This document shows, piece by piece, positions 11,147-26,300 of a stretch of 64,000 nt of DNA (positions are counted from its first letter, which is position 1; each line of letters starts with the position of its first letter). The notes beneath the pieces were generated by a model. It worked only from the letters and a program-made list of their open reading frames with translations, had not been told where the DNA came from and made no database searches. The DNA is from Perca fluviatilis (lineage: Eukaryota > Chordata > Actinopteri > Perciformes > Percidae), in contig NC_053115.1 in the NCBI RefSeq assembly GCF_010015445.1, forward strand, positions 17,547,005-17,611,004. The letters are read 5' to 3'. A program made the position numbers and the translations under genes.

Positions 11147-14100
11147 ATGGTTCGGGAAACCCGGCACCTTTGGGTGGGAAATTTACCCGAACATGTTCGA
11201 GAGGAGAAAATTGTGGAGCATTTTAAAAGGTAGGTTACGCAAGAGGGATCCTCTGTTGGCCAAGCAGCGCGCGCTAGGTTCAGCAGTTAGCTAGCTAGCT
11301 AGCTAGCTAGTTGCGATGGGCAGCCTGCGGCTAATGCTAATACAGCTAACGTTAGCATTTATTTTAAGTTTTACAAGCAAGGGTGTTTCTTTTTTTGCTG
11401 CCGGTGCTATATTGCAGCACAGCGATATATGTTAAACCAAAATGCCGGGAATTGAACCACTTAACATTAGTGTAAATGTTTACGGTTTATAGTATTTGGC
11501 TAACTTTTGCTAAAGCCAGGAGGAAAGTAGCTAACGTTAGGTCCGCTAGCCACCGAGCTACCACCCAACCAACCAACCATTTTGTGGGAAGTCGAGACGT
11601 TTTCATGATCAGTAACGTTACAAGCCAAACGGCCGCTAACGTTAGCTGGACAGCAGGTCAAATAACATGAGATGACTTGTGTTATGTTAGCCACTTGAAA
11701 CGTGTGACTCATGACGTTATTTATGTGGTCAACTGTGTTGTTAGAAAAATATTGAAATGTATAACCTTAATTCCAAATCCGCGTGCGATCAGTGAGCTCA
11801 CCGCTCGCTGGTAATCAAATGTTAGCAAGTTGTTGAGCTGCTTTACGTTGGTTGCCATCAGTATACTTAAACTTGGCTAAGATACTAGCTAAGTATTGTT
11901 TTCTTATTTGGCCAACTTGCAAACCAGGATTTGCTCCTGCTGGGACACAAGTATTTGAATTTATAGAGAGCTAACAGCATAAACTTGTATGCTTCCACTT
12001 GTTCGTAGGAGTAATTTAAAACCATGCAATGTTTTATGTCTTTATCGTTTGCTACGTTATGTAAAGTTCAACCCGGTAATTCCTCAACAAACTCATCCGC
12101 AACACAACAAACTGCATCCAGTCATAGTTAGCGGGAGCTATTGCAGCACAGCCTTAACTAGTGTTCTGGTGACAGCTGTGTGTTTGATGATAGGCTTTTT
12201 ATAGTTGTTAAACACTGACATTTGACATGTTAGGTCCCAGAGGGATGTTTGATTAACGTTTGTACTTTGAAGTTTGTTTAGAAACCTCAACACTCCCAAC
12301 AATACTTGGAACACCAAGCGTAGTAATTCAGCATAACAAATGCAGACACTGTTTTAAGACGCTTCCTGAAGTTCAGACAGTTCGTTCCTGTTTGGTGGCC
12401 TAAAAGGAAACGTTGGTGTTAACTTGCTTTGGTTCATAATTGGAGGTAAATCATTACTGTTAGCTTTTACTATCAGTGTCTCTTCTGCTCTACATTTACC
12501 AGACTCTGAAATACAGAGAGACAGCTGCACATTCCCTAATCTTAGCTGGTGTATATGTAATTTGCTCTTTGTTTTTTTTATTGTAATTTCCTCAGGTATG
12601 GGCGTGTGGAAAGTGTTAAAGTTCTGCGGAAGCGAGGGTCAGAGGGTGGTGTTGCAGCCTTTGTGGATTTTGTGGATATCAAAAGTGCGCAGAAGGCTCA
12701 CAATGCTGTCAACAAGATGGGGGACAGGGACCTTCGGACTGACTACAATGAACCTGGTTCAGTCCCTAGTGCTGTTCGGGGCCTTGAAGACAGCTCCCCC
12801 TCGAGCAGTCGAGACGTTACAGGATTCTCTAGGGGAACAGTTGGTCCAGTGTTTGGCCCACCTGTGTCCCTTCACACCAGAGAGGGACGTTATGAACGGA
12901 GAATAGATGGGTAAGTGGACACGGCCTCCCCTTAAAATCCAGGGGAATCTAGGTATTGGATAGGTGTAAAACCTAAACACATAGTGGGGTTATTCGTGAG
13001 GGATATATGCCTCAAGGGGGTTGCACAAAGGTAATTAGGGATCGTTCCACTTTTCTTCATAATTGACTCGCCTTTCCCACGGGATCTAAGTAAATTAACT
13101 ACACATTATCATTTGGTAAGGTAACTATAATTCAGGGTTTGACATCTGGTTTGGATATTACATCCGTGAGGAATATCCTGGTGAGTTCTGGATTTATTAC
13201 ATTTTGTGGGAAACTACCTTGGGGAGCTTTTGGATACTTTTTAAACATTTTCCTTCTAAATATGGGATCTAACCTCGATTTTTACTTGGAATTGCTTGAA
13301 ACTGGAAGTAAATCCCAATTATGAAGGATGTACTTTTCTTTGAAGAATCTATTCAGGTAATATATCATTATGTCAAGGATCTCCCATCTCGGGTTGTCAA
13401 TTTTTTTCCCTCTTGGCCACAGCCGATGGATGGACTACTTTTACAATTTTTTTGCATCTGGATACGGCCTGTTCTGGATTTAAGTGGATGGAAGAAAACA
13501 GTTTTTACACATCACAAGAAAGACCGATTTAAGTGCATATATCCTAGGGTATCTCAATCATTTTAGGGTGAGATTAACTTAACATTATAAAAAATGTTGT
13601 CCCAAATATGGAAGCTATACAAAGAAGACTTGGCAAGAACGTGGATGATCCAGACAAAAGGATTGTGGAGCTATTCTTGTTTTGGCTTGATGGCCATGAA
13701 GACGCATGAAGACTGCATAGTTGGGATGTACCCTCCTGGATGTACACGCCCCATGTTGGATGTTCTGATGTTGACCATAGTATGGATAGGTGTAGCTGCC
13801 GTTCATTTGGATTACTCGAGTGTGGATGTAGCTGTGTAAGGCCTCAGCTCAGTGAGGAGAAGAGCACTCTGAGTATGTATATGTATGAGAGCTGAATACA
13901 ACTTTTTCAAAGTAACTTGAAATGTTACTACAAAAGATGAAGCCTTCCAGTACATACACCCCATGAGATCCTTGGATTGTGGAATTAAGACATGCCTGTG
14001 AAACCATGAGGAGTTTATGGGCTGTGATTATAGTGCCTGTGAGTCTACAAGCGTGTGTGATCTAAACTACTTGATATTATCAGTGGAATACATTTTTCAC

Positions 14101-14282
14101 CCTTTTTCTCCCATGTAACTTAATTTTTGGAACATACTACAAGATAAGATTGATCCAGTTGGATGTATTTTCCATTCGGGCACCAACTTCCTGTAGTCAA
14201 CCTGGAATTCCCTGAATTACTCCGAAGTTCATCAACTTGAAAAAAAAAAATCATATTTATTCAGGTCTTATGTTCCTATAGT

Positions 14283-14327
<45 letters not shown>

Positions 14328-17300
14328 CTCTACATGTCCAGAAATCCATAAAGAGGTCAATTTCTGTGATTGTTTTGTTTTTCCCTTTTTCCATCCAGTG
14401 AAGAGAATTAAGTAGCCTAACTGGATTATACATCAACAATCTACTGGCCTGGTGCTCCACAGTATTTGAAGATAACGTGCAGTGTGATTCAAGAGAACCG
14501 TTTTTTGCCTAATTAGATAAATTGATTTTTTTTCCCCTTGGTTTTTCATTCGGGCTCTCACATTCTGATCCACCTAGATTGTATATGGATTAGTTTCAGT
14601 AACTTCTTTTCCAAAAGGTTGGTATTGCTCTGCCCTCTGCATATTTTCTTTCTCTAACATTCCTTAGTGCTTTGTCTAAAATTTGGTTTTGCACTGCTTT
14701 TAGGGAAACAATTAATTTGATGCAAGAGAAGAACAAACTTATTTTATAAAATGCATATTTACTATACATATGTATTGTCATTTTTTTGTATTGCAAGTGC
14801 CTCCTTTTTCCAGCATTACACAAATACTTCAAAAGTATTGTTATCATATCATGTTAAATACAGTGATCTGAACTGAAATATTTTAAAGAAATGTTTGATT
14901 TTGAAACTTTCTTTTTCTTAACAGCAATAGTTCATGAACAGTCAGCCTCTGAAATCAGCTCCCCTGGACACCCAGAGGAGCCAAAACTGCTTAATGTTTT
15001 TGTTTTTGCTAACGAAAGTAATTGAAAAAGACAACATTGCTAAATTATGTGTTTGTAGGAGTAGATTTTCAAAATGAAACAAAGAAGGTTGTAGTGAACG
15101 TCTGGGGCGGCTTTGTTTCATGTGACTGTTTATGAATTTACCAGTATAGATAATTGTGCTTGTTGGTAGTCTTGTTCCTGTCAGAATGTCATTTTAGGCT
15201 GCTACAGTTAAGCAATTGGAGCAGCGCCAGTCAAGTCAATGTTATTTATATAGCCCAAAATCACAAATTTGCCTCGAGGGTCTTTACAATCTGTACAGCA
15301 TACAACACCCTCTATCTGTAGACCCTTGTGCACATTGGTGTTTACAGACAGTGCCAGCATTTGATAGGCTGACCCCATTATGTCATGTCTTGAAGAGTCA
15401 GATTGTTCGGCCTATTTGATTAGTTGTGAGGAATTTGGTATTGTTTTTCTAATCATTGTAAATGCTCCTCTAGTGACAAAAAAAACATGTAAACTTTCAA
15501 ATGTCACATTAGAATGAAAATATCATGCGACTTTTGTTGTAAAACTTGTTGCTGAAAAGTTAAAGCAGTTTTTTAACATACGTTAAAGTGAGCACTTCTT
15601 TCTTCTTAGTTGACCAACTGAAACCCCATAGAAGAGACCACTGTTTTGTTTCGATGGTAACAAATCCCAAATTGACAGAGACCGATTTAATGAATTTTGC
15701 CAGGGAAAGAATGACTGGATCTCTACATTGAAATACTGGCACTGCTCTTTCTAAGAAGAAGAGTATTATGCTACACATCTTATCTGGCCTGCTCTCAGTT
15801 GTATCCCTGCTGTACCGACCATTTTGACTTTCACTATTGGGCACTTAAATGCCAAATAATTTAATAAAAGAAAATTGGTTGTTTGTTTTTTTTTGCCTTT
15901 TTATTGTTTCGAATCATAGTAACTCTTTTCCCCTCTCTACCCTGTTCTTATTTCACAGTAGCTCAGACAGCCGTGAACGTGCATATGATCACAGCCCATA
16001 TGGACACCATGAGCGCAGTGGCACTTTTGACAGACAGCGTCACTACAACGCTGATTATTATCGAGATCGTTCCATGTTTGCTGCTGCTGGCCCAGGGAGC
16101 AGTGCTATCGGGGGAAGCTTTGAGGCATCAGACCCACATTTTGACTCTAGAATTCGAGACCCCTTTACTCTTACTAATTCTACACGACGTGACCTATACA
16201 GAGATGACCGAGGACGGCGGGTTGATAGAACTTACCATCACCGTCGGAGCCGATCATCTCATTCCTCACAGTCAAGGCACCCTTCCCCACAACGGACCAC
16301 CGGACAAACCCCCAAAACTCCGCATTCCCCTAAAAGAGCTCCTTTGTCCCCTGTGAGAGGTCCACGATCTCGATCCCGCAGCAGATCTTCGAGCTCTGAT
16401 TCTGTCAGCAGCACCAGCAGCACGGGCAGCGGAAGGTGTGACATTTGTTTTGTTAAATTAACGCTTCATGTTTCATGGGTTTGTTGACTGGATTTTGTCC
16501 CTAGACAAACTTGCTCTCTTGTTTTCTTATTTTTTTTTCTATTTATATTTTGTGACAACAGCGATTCAAACAGCAGCTCAAGTGATGGATCTCGGGCACG
16601 CTCTGTTCAGTCATCGGCTACACACGCCCCTACGTCTTCTATGGGGCTTGACTCCGATGAGCCACGCAGAAGCTTTGGAATTAAAGTGCAAAACCTACCC
16701 GTGCGCTCCACAGGTAAGCTTCTACATGTTAGCCTCTCAAATGAAAGGGCTACATAACGCCATCTGATCCATACAATTTGTATATTGCTTTTGGCAGGAC
16801 TGGGATAGAAAGTGGTCATTGGTGCACACAACATGATAAAACAAATCCAAATTAAGTAGCACAAGGTGATCGTGTGACCATGTTCAGAAACTTTGTTTGG
16901 GGCTCCTGCAAAACTACATTTCTGTTGCTGTAAACAAATGTTATTTTAATTAAATGAACTTTGTGTTATGGACTTTAAAGATTGCCAGAGTGCATTGTTT
17001 AAAATTGAGGATCGAGATTCAAGACCTGGGGTCTCATTTATAAAACATTGCGTAGGATCCTTACTAAAAGTGTACGTACGCCCCAAATCTGAAAATGGCG
17101 TACGCATAAAAAAAAATCTGCTTTATAAAACCGTGCATGCCCACATGTGGAAGCAATGTTATCTTTATAAATCACAGATTAGAAGTGTGCGTACGTGAAT
17201 CAGCCTCTTTTCCCGCCCTGTACACGCTCATTTTTTATTTTTTAAGGGTTATGTTTTTGGGCTTTTCCGCCTTTAATTTTTGACAGGACAGCTAGGTGAG

Positions 17301-20300
17301 CAAGGGGAGAGAGGGGGAAGACATTCAGGAAATTGTCACAGGTCGGATTTGAACCCTGGACCTCTGCGTCGAGGCATAAACCTCTCAGTACGTGTGCGCC
17401 TGCTCTACCACTGATCCAACTCGGCCACACTTTTTCACACCATTTCTAACCATAAATAGTCAATGCAAAGCACCTCATGAATGCTGATCAGTATGTTAAT
17501 GACCCTGGCATGCAGTTGTTCTTTCGTTAATGCCAACACTGAATCATGACGACTAGCGGGGGGAAGCAAAAAACTTTTCAGACGCTGGTGAATTGCTGCA
17601 AATTGAATTATAATTTCGGCCTGTTTTCGCACAGCGTGGGTAAACCTGATCTATAGACTTTTACATTTTATGATATATGCACAGTATTAAAGACAGATAT
17701 TTTGTTATTTACACTGTGTTCTGCAGTTATCTAATGGTAGGGTATTTGGTGGTATCCTGTATTCCATGGAGTCGGGCCATCTCCTCCTGTGCTCCGTAGC
17801 GGACAATGTGACTGTGAGACAGTGCCGATTAAATATTAAAGAATTTTTTATTTAAGATTTGAGTTGGATTTTACAAGGTGTTTATGTAACAATTATCACA
17901 CAGTACAAGCGCAAATAACACTGCTGGATTTAATCTTCATGATAACGTGGATGATATGGAGTGAATAAATGTGCGTGAGACATCAATACATGAAAATATT
18001 AAGCGTAATCGTTATTCCCACATTTACTTTCTGCAGTCTTGACTTTAGTTCACCACCTCACCTTCTGCGTCGCCAATTCCCATTGTCTCCAAAATGTGCG
18101 TATTGTGCATATAAATGTGGCGTACGCCACATTTATAAATGAGACCCCTGGACTGCTGTTGTCATTTTTAAGGCTGTACCCGAATACCATTTTTTTTAAG
18201 CTTCGAAGCTTCGGTACTTATCAACAGCAAATATTCAAAGCTATAGGAAATGAAACTGTTCCACAGCTGCTGTTTTCGCCACTTATTTTGCCGGCTTACT
18301 CAGCGCTGTAGATTGGTCTGGCAATGCGAGACTAATAAATAACAAAAGGAGACGAAGTTAGAGCAGGAATGTTTGTAGTAATATCCAAAATATTTATGAT
18401 TTAAGGGATGTTTTATGAAACTAAAAATAACATTGTTGAATACCGGCGGCTGCCTTTTCCATACAGCGCAGCAGAGAGCTCCAGACAGCCGGAGATTATA
18501 AGAGCAGGCAGCACAGAAACAAAAACGGTGACACATCACCAACAGTATGATAATAAGATCGCTTTTTTTTTTTTTTTTGTGACATGAGAAAAAGTGATGT
18601 TACGTACTTGAATGAGTACGTATTTCCGCTCAGTTGAGTTAGGCGGTCCTTAATGTGGCTCGGGACACATTCCCGTTCTCACTGCTACCTGCGGAATTTC
18701 CTGCAGCACCGGAGCAATCCCGGAAGTAGAACGTCAAGGATATAGACTATTAGAATGTAGACCACCTCTGAATGCTGTTTCAGTGATCAGATCTCAATGC
18801 GTCCTGAGAGCTGTCCACTTGTATTATCCGATCACTCAGATTTATTACCAGGTGGAAAAGCGGTAGTAGTTAAGCTCACAAATGGTATTCCCCCAAAGTG
18901 TATCAGTCCCTCCTATGTGAAGCCGTTTAAAGGCGGTATTCACCCTCATTTTGAAAAAATGAATTTTAGGCTCTTGTGTTCAAAGTTATCCATTTTACAC
19001 TTATTTACATGCCAAGAATAAGAATATCATTACCAACTTAAGTGTACACACCATCGGAAGCATGTTTCCTTTTTCATCCAACCTTTTAAATCCTATTTCA
19101 AGTTTGGTATTGGGTACTGTATAAAATATGCAATAAAAAAGGGTAAATATGAAAAATCAATCCGTTCATCAATCATCATTGACATATTTGTCTTAAGCTA
19201 TATTTTGTCTTTGCGTTGCTTTGTAATAGTCACACAAAATGTTAGTTATTTGGTGCTTGATAGCCATGGAATACTAGTGTACAGGTCACTCTGCTTCTAA
19301 TATTTCCACAGATATGCCTTTTTCAGTTTACTCGTGTAATTATTCCCAGACCACAATCTTATATTCTGTAACTCACATTTAAAATCTTTGAGCCTATACC
19401 TTTGTGATGTATGCATACTTGTTAAAATCAAGGCAGTTAGTATGACCCACAGAGTTCAACAACAGTTGGTCAATAGCCCTGTCAGTAGAAAAGCCAGGTT
19501 GGAGTAGGAAACTTAAAACATCCCAATCAGGCTTTTTTCACTGCTTTATATAGTATTTTTAAGCCGTGACACTTGACCTCAGTCCCGTCCCGTCCCCCCC
19601 CCCCCTCCAAAACAAAGAACTTTGGACTTGTGTCAGCCAATCATATCTGCTTGACATACCAGTGTCACTATAACAAGTATTTATGGTCCAGTTTCAGTAT
19701 GAAATTGGGACTCTAGAAAAGCTATGAGAGTCATCAATATGGAGAGTATTGCAAATAAATTCATATTAAAAGATCCCTTATATAGCGTGTAGACTTGGTC
19801 ATTATGATTTTTAATTCTTTTGAAAATCGGCTTTTTTCAGCACTCTTTGAAGATTTGCATTGCATAGTAGCCTAATCCTCTTTTTCTTTTCTTCCGCAGA
19901 CACAAGTTTAAAAGATGGACTTTTCCATGAATTCAAGAAACATGGGAAAGTGACCTCAGTGCAGATCCATGGAGCATCAGAAGACCGCTATGGTTTGGTG
20001 TTTTTTAGACAGCAAGAGGATCAAGAAAAAGCCCTCACCGTCTCCAAAGGAAAGCTGTTCTTTGGCATGCTTATTGAAGTCACAGCCTGGAATGGTCCTG
20101 GTAAGTGATGACAAATATACAAAACCGCATTTTGATGAATACTTAAATTAAATCAACAAACCTTATTTCATAAAACCATATATTTTTGTGGTGGATAATA
20201 CAAGCTTGACATTTAGCAACATGACAGTAATATTAATGATAAACCTCTACCTTCCCTCAGAAACAGAGAGTGAAAATGAGTTCAGGCCCTTGGATGGCCG

Positions 20301-23300
20301 GATAGATGAGTTCCACCCAAAGGCCACAAGGACACTGTTTATAGGCAACCTTGAGAAGACCACCAGTTATCAACAACTCCTTGACATTTTTCAGCGCTTT
20401 GGAGAAATTGTGGTATGCTACCATTTGACTGAGTACTGTAAATAGTAGGGCTGCACGATTTGGAGAAAAAGTCATATTGCAATTTACAATACTGCGATTG
20501 CGATATTATGGTATCATGAGTCTACTTGCTTGATTATCAAGGAAAATGCTCAAAATACTAACATTTTGAAACTTACAAAGTTAAATGAGCATAATAAAAA
20601 ATGCATAAACAAAATCTGTGCAATACTTAAAAAATAAAAATAAAAAAACTACAAAATTAAATAAAATCTTATCAAAATAGACATTATTGCAACAACAAAT
20701 TATTAAAATTATACATTTTGTATGCCCTTGTAAACAATGACATTTAAGATGGGTGTAATATAATAACTAGTGATTAAGTTACGAAATATACTTTGTATAA
20801 CCTCTTCTTAAAGTCTATATGCTCTGAAACCCTCTACACTTATGATACTCACGTGACCGTACACAACACACGCGCCACTGCATAAACAGACTGGTCATAT
20901 CTTTTGTGGAAGTTACGATGGTAGCGTAAGTGAGAGCAAAAATTGCAGGTGCATTGAGTGAGTGATGTCATTCAATGATTGGTCAAGCAAGGAGGGAGCG
21001 GTGAGTTGTGTCGGACTTAGCGTAGAGGCTGTGTGAGGGATAAGCGAGAGGAAAAAGATAGCAAAGATGATGTAAAGTGTTAACAGTGAACAATATGATG
21101 TCAAGCTTCTTAAGATGCGGTGACTTCATCTGTTAATACTGTCGGTTAAGTGAAGGGTGTTACAATGTGGAGACTGCAGTGCACACAGTCACGCACATAG
21201 CACACCTTTTATGTTTACTGAAATCGCACATTTTTTGTGGTTACGTAATTGCACAGAGTGACATCGCGACTGCGATTTAGATTAATCGTGCAGCCCTAGT
21301 AAATGGGGACATTTTACATTTGATAAGGGTCTCTAATGGTTCTCTTTTCCTTTCAAGGACATTGACATCAAGAAAGTAAATGGAGTTCCCCAGTATGCCT
21401 TTGTGCAGTATTCTGATATTGCCAGTGTCTGCAAGGCCATTAAGAAGATGGATGGAGAGTATCTGGGGAGCAACAGACTAAAGGTAGTGCTTTTACAGTA
21501 AACGATAGTAACATTTCTGGTCTATGTAGGTTTTCAATCTTTCAAATGTATTCCACATGTATAATGTGGATATTGTTCTCTTTCTACTTGAAGCTTGGGT
21601 TTGGGAAGAGTATGCCCACAACGTGTGTTTGGCTAGATGGTTTGGCCAGCAGTGTTACAGAGCAATACCTCACACGTCATTTCTGCCGCTATGGACATGT
21701 AGTTAAGGTAAGGTGTGATATTTTCTCTTGCTAAAGATTTGCTTTTCATTATAATGCTATGTAGTTTTAAACACTTTAAATGTATGTTTTGTCCTTTTTT
21801 TAGGTTGTGTTTGATAGATTGAAAGGGATGGCCCTCATCTTGTACAACAACACAGATTTTGCTCAGGCAGCTGTAAGGGAGACCAAAGGTTGGAAGATTG
21901 TGGGCAATAAAATAAAGGTAAACTAACAGTTATTGGGTTTATTATTTTATAAAGTATTTTTCATGTGTATATGTATCGATGTGTGTTAACTTAATTATTT
22001 ATGAAAGGTGGATTTTGCAAGTCAAGAGAGTCAGATGGCATTCTACCGGTCTATGCAGGCATCTGGTCAAGACATTAGAGACATCTATGAAATCCCTGCT
22101 GAACGACGGTAAATTGACAATTATTGCATGCTAGTGATAATGTCCACAACCAATTATCATTTTTTTTTAAATGTCACAAATTTATAGAATTGATAAATTG
22201 CTATTTTGAACACTTCTTTCAAATTAAGTCACCTCTGATAAAATGTCTGATGTAAGGTGATAATCTTTAGAATCACAGTTCCATTACAAAATATTTAAGC
22301 ACTTCTTAGTCTGAAAGTGAAGTGCAATTTTATAAAATAAATTATTTAGGTCAACAAAATGCATTACTTTTCTCTTCCTATTCTCTCCATTCACTCTACA
22401 GAGAAGAACGCAGACCTCCATACCATGAATTTACAGCGGAAAGGGCTTATTATGAGAATATAAGAACCCCTGGCATCTATCCAGAGGAAGCTCGAAGAGA
22501 CTATGCTGCTCGCAACAGAGAGCGTTTTCCTGAACTGGAACACTATCAGGGGGATCACTTTGACCCACGTTATCATGAAGACCCAAGAGACTACAGGGAC
22601 TACAGAGACCCCTTTGAGCAAGATATCCGAAAATACACATATATTCAAAGGGAGCGAGAAAGAGAGCGAGAACGCTTTGAAGCTGACCGCAGCAGGTGGA
22701 GCCCTTCCCATCCAAGGCGACCTGTTACTCCTACGGTATCGCCTTCACCATCTGAGCGTGCTCCCAGAGACCCAGAACGCCGGGTTTACAGCCAGTCCGA
22801 GCGAAGTGGTAGTGTGAGCTCAATGTCACCACCACACTTTGACAAATCTGAAAAGAGCCTGCTGGAACATGCCTCCAAGAGTGACAAGAGCAGCCAACCA
22901 GATCGCGTTGCAGGTGCTGAGAAAACCAAACGTGCCAAACGAAAAGAGAAAGGTGACAAAGATAAAGCTGAGAAGCTTAAATCAAGGAAAGCAAAGGGGC
23001 AATCCCCATCCAACCCACCTGAAACGGAGCTTGAGACTAGTTTTGATGGGTCTGGAAGAGGAAGGGGATCAGACCAGGATGCTCAAGAGAGGCAAAAATG
23101 TAAGGGGGATGGTGAATCTCTGACTGAAAATCAGTTGTCAGTTGCTCATCATGATTCTGTAAAAAGTGAAATATCTGAACTGAGTAAAGGTGAGAATTCA
23201 GACTTGGATGGAAAAAATCGACTCAAGAAACATCTAAAGCCCGATATTGGAAATGATGGGAAAGATGCATCATTGGATTCAGATCGCCTTGCTGCAAGAA

Positions 23301-26300
23301 AAAGGCGCTTTGCTGATTCCGGTGGCAGGACAATTCGTCAGAAAAGAAGCAGGCTTGAGGAGGAGGATGCTATTCCATCCTCTGACTTAAGTGCTAGTGC
23401 CACATATTTGAAAGAGTCAGACACTGAGAAAAACAAAGATTCACAACGGAGAGATTCAAGACTCAAAACTGATAAAAGTGGCACTCAGAAGGAAGGCCAA
23501 GAGGACCCTAGAGGACAAAGAGAGAAGTCGGAGGGATCTTTGGACCCACTGGAGTCAAAACCACATCCAGTGCACACTTCATCCAGAAGGTTTTCACATG
23601 AGGGAATTACAGACCAAAGCAGTATAAGAGAACAAGAACACCATGCTGCTTTCAAATTTGGTACTCCAAATGCTGACCAGGACAAAAGTGTTAAGAACAA
23701 GGAAGACCATGTTGACATTGACCTCTCTCAGAGTTACCGCAAGCAAATGGAGCAAAATAGACGGTTGCACCAGCAGCAACAGCAGCGAGAGTCTGACAAA
23801 TCTGACAATCCAGGAAGTCCTCAAGGAGGTGAAATGGAGGACTTGGAACATCGTAGTCTTGTGCATGAAGTTGGTAAACCACCTGAGGATGTCACCGATA
23901 ATTTCCCGTCTCACAAACTAAAGAAACTAGACCAATTTGAACCTGACTCAGGAATTAAGAGGGAGCGTGTCTACAGGAGCTTTAGACAAAAAAGTGAAGA
24001 TCCTGACTGGAACAACATCTCCTCTCCAGGACATCAGCACTTCTCTCATAATGCTGATGAGGATCTTGTGGACCTTTCTCAGAAAGAGTTAAGTAGAAAT
24101 GAGGAAAAAATTCACCCAGATCTTGAGCTATTAGTCAAAAGGACACACAACACACAGGTAAACAAGCCAAACACTCCTTTACTTAGTGTGGAAGAAGAGC
24201 AACAAAAGAGATGGGAGAGCAGAGTTAAACAAGACTTGTTACCCGACCTGAATTTTTCTAGAAGTCTAAGTAAAAACATTCACAATCGCAAGCGTTTGGA
24301 ATATGGTATTTGGCATGACTTAGAGCCTGGGGAAGTACGATCCGACTCTGAGGAGGACAGAGAGACCAAACCCCACTCTCCTGTGCCCTCAACATCTATG
24401 CCTTTTTCCGAGCGGCCGAGGGTTGACAGGTTTTCAGACCCCAAACTAGCACATCTTGAAAGGAACAAATTCTACTCCTTTGCACTTGATCAAACCATTA
24501 CACCTGATACAAAGGCTCTGCTCGAACGTGCAAAATCTCTTTCATCTTCAAGAGAAGATAACTGGTCATTTCTGGATTATGATTCTCACTTTGCAAGTTT
24601 ACGCAACAGAAAGGATACTGAGAAGGTAGAATCAGCACCACGACCTACACCCTCCTGGTACATGAAAAAGAAAAAGATTCGAATTGGATCTGTAGACAAA
24701 CTTGATGACCGGAAGGAGGAGCCTAAACCGGTGGAACAGGAACGAAGGGAACTTTTTGCCTCCCGCTTCCTTCACAGTCCCGTCTTTGAGCTGGACTCTA
24801 GGCGACTTCAACACTTGGAGCGTAAACATGAAGAACCTGACCATACACAAAACCAACAACCAGGTCAGCAAGGTACAGTAGATGGGGAACTTGACTCTGG
24901 GCCAGTTGTCCTTTTCCATAGTCGTTTTTTGGAACTCACACGACTGCAACAACAGAAGAATAAAGGCCGTCAGCTGCAAGAGGCAAAAGAAGACCCAATG
25001 CTCAGGGATGAGAATAAAGTGGAAAAAGCACCTGTTCAAGAGCAACAAGCTTTGCAGTCACCTAAAACAGAATCTATCATGGAGCCAGAAATAAAACCCA
25101 TCAGTCCTGCTGAAGAGCTGATTTCTGAACCCCGACTCACACCTACTCCTTTCACACAATCTACGGCAAAAGACTTTCCCGCTCCAGAAGAGAAATCTGT
25201 TGCAGTAAATCCAGCCCCTGATCCTTATCCACCTGTGTCTGTCATAAAGGAAGAGGTAAAAGAAAATGAACCGGTTGTATCCTTTCACCAAGTCTCAACA
25301 GAGGCATCATCTGATTCTGAACCTGCACCAATAGCAGCACCCGAACCCAGTGGTTCAGTGGATAGATGTAAACCTTCTCCATCTGATGGGAAATTGGATA
25401 TTATTACTGAGGATGTAAAACCTCTCTGTACAGAGAAACCATGCCATCGTGATTGTCATGATGAGTTTGTTAGCATTTCAGAAACAGAGCTTGATCCTGA
25501 GACAACACAACTGGAAGTGCCTGAAACCACTAGTCCCATACCACCTAGTCTTCTAGAGGAAGAGAAAGAGACCCAATCTGTTTGGAAAGCAGTAACAGAA
25601 CCTGAGGGAGAGAAGAAACTTCAAGTTAGTAAAATGCAGATGCCCATTGATAATGACATAAATGATGAGCCAGTCTCACCCCAGAAAGAGCATAAACCAA
25701 AAGAAATGAAAAATAAAAAGGGCAAATATTCCCCTGCTCAAGTTGCTCTAGTTCCCCTCATATCTACCTCTGGTTCCGAGAAACAAGCAACGCGTAAGAG
25801 TGAGCGCATTGACAAAGAGAAGCTGAAACGTGGATCATCTCCAAGAGCTGAATCAAAGTCCTCAGGCAAATCTCCTATTCATGGATCAGAACCTGATATG
25901 TCAGAGCCGGGCATATCAGCAGGCAGAGCAAGACGAAGAAATGTTAAATCTGTGTATGCCACTCCAGTTGAAGATGATGCGCCAGTTCGTTCTGGAAAGG
26001 AAATTACAGAGTCACCGCGCTCTGCACGAAAGCGAGGTACAGACAGAGATACAACACAACAACAAAATATCGAACAGGATGCACCTGCTCCAACACCTGC
26101 AAACAAACGGGGCCGTCCTCCCAAGAATCGCAGACAAGGCGACGAGAGTTCAACAATTAAAGTAGAAAAATCAAAAATGGACAATAAAGACACAGATTCA
26201 AATGAGTCAGAAGTTGGGGAAAGAATTCCAAGAATGTCAAAAGGGAAGACATCCCCTCATGGCACAAAGGGTTCATTGAATCTGATGTCCACGGTCCTAG

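Larger units (their letters stand above)
12911..15958 (+). other. spen intron 2, no feature recognised
   Basis: The 3-kb intron has several 60-100 codon open frames with no protein-like character. It contains a poly(T) tract (14284-14327) and a short dispersed repeat near 15229-15330. Nothing else can be supported. Confidence 0.5.

Noticed and set aside
13139..13839. Three consecutive short frames in spen intron 2
   Set aside because: They have no homology, no consistent splice sites and lie in a plain intron.
15883..16356. Alternative 157-codon frame over spen exon 3
   Set aside because: It overlaps the true Arg/Ser-rich SPEN exon in another frame and starts in the intron.
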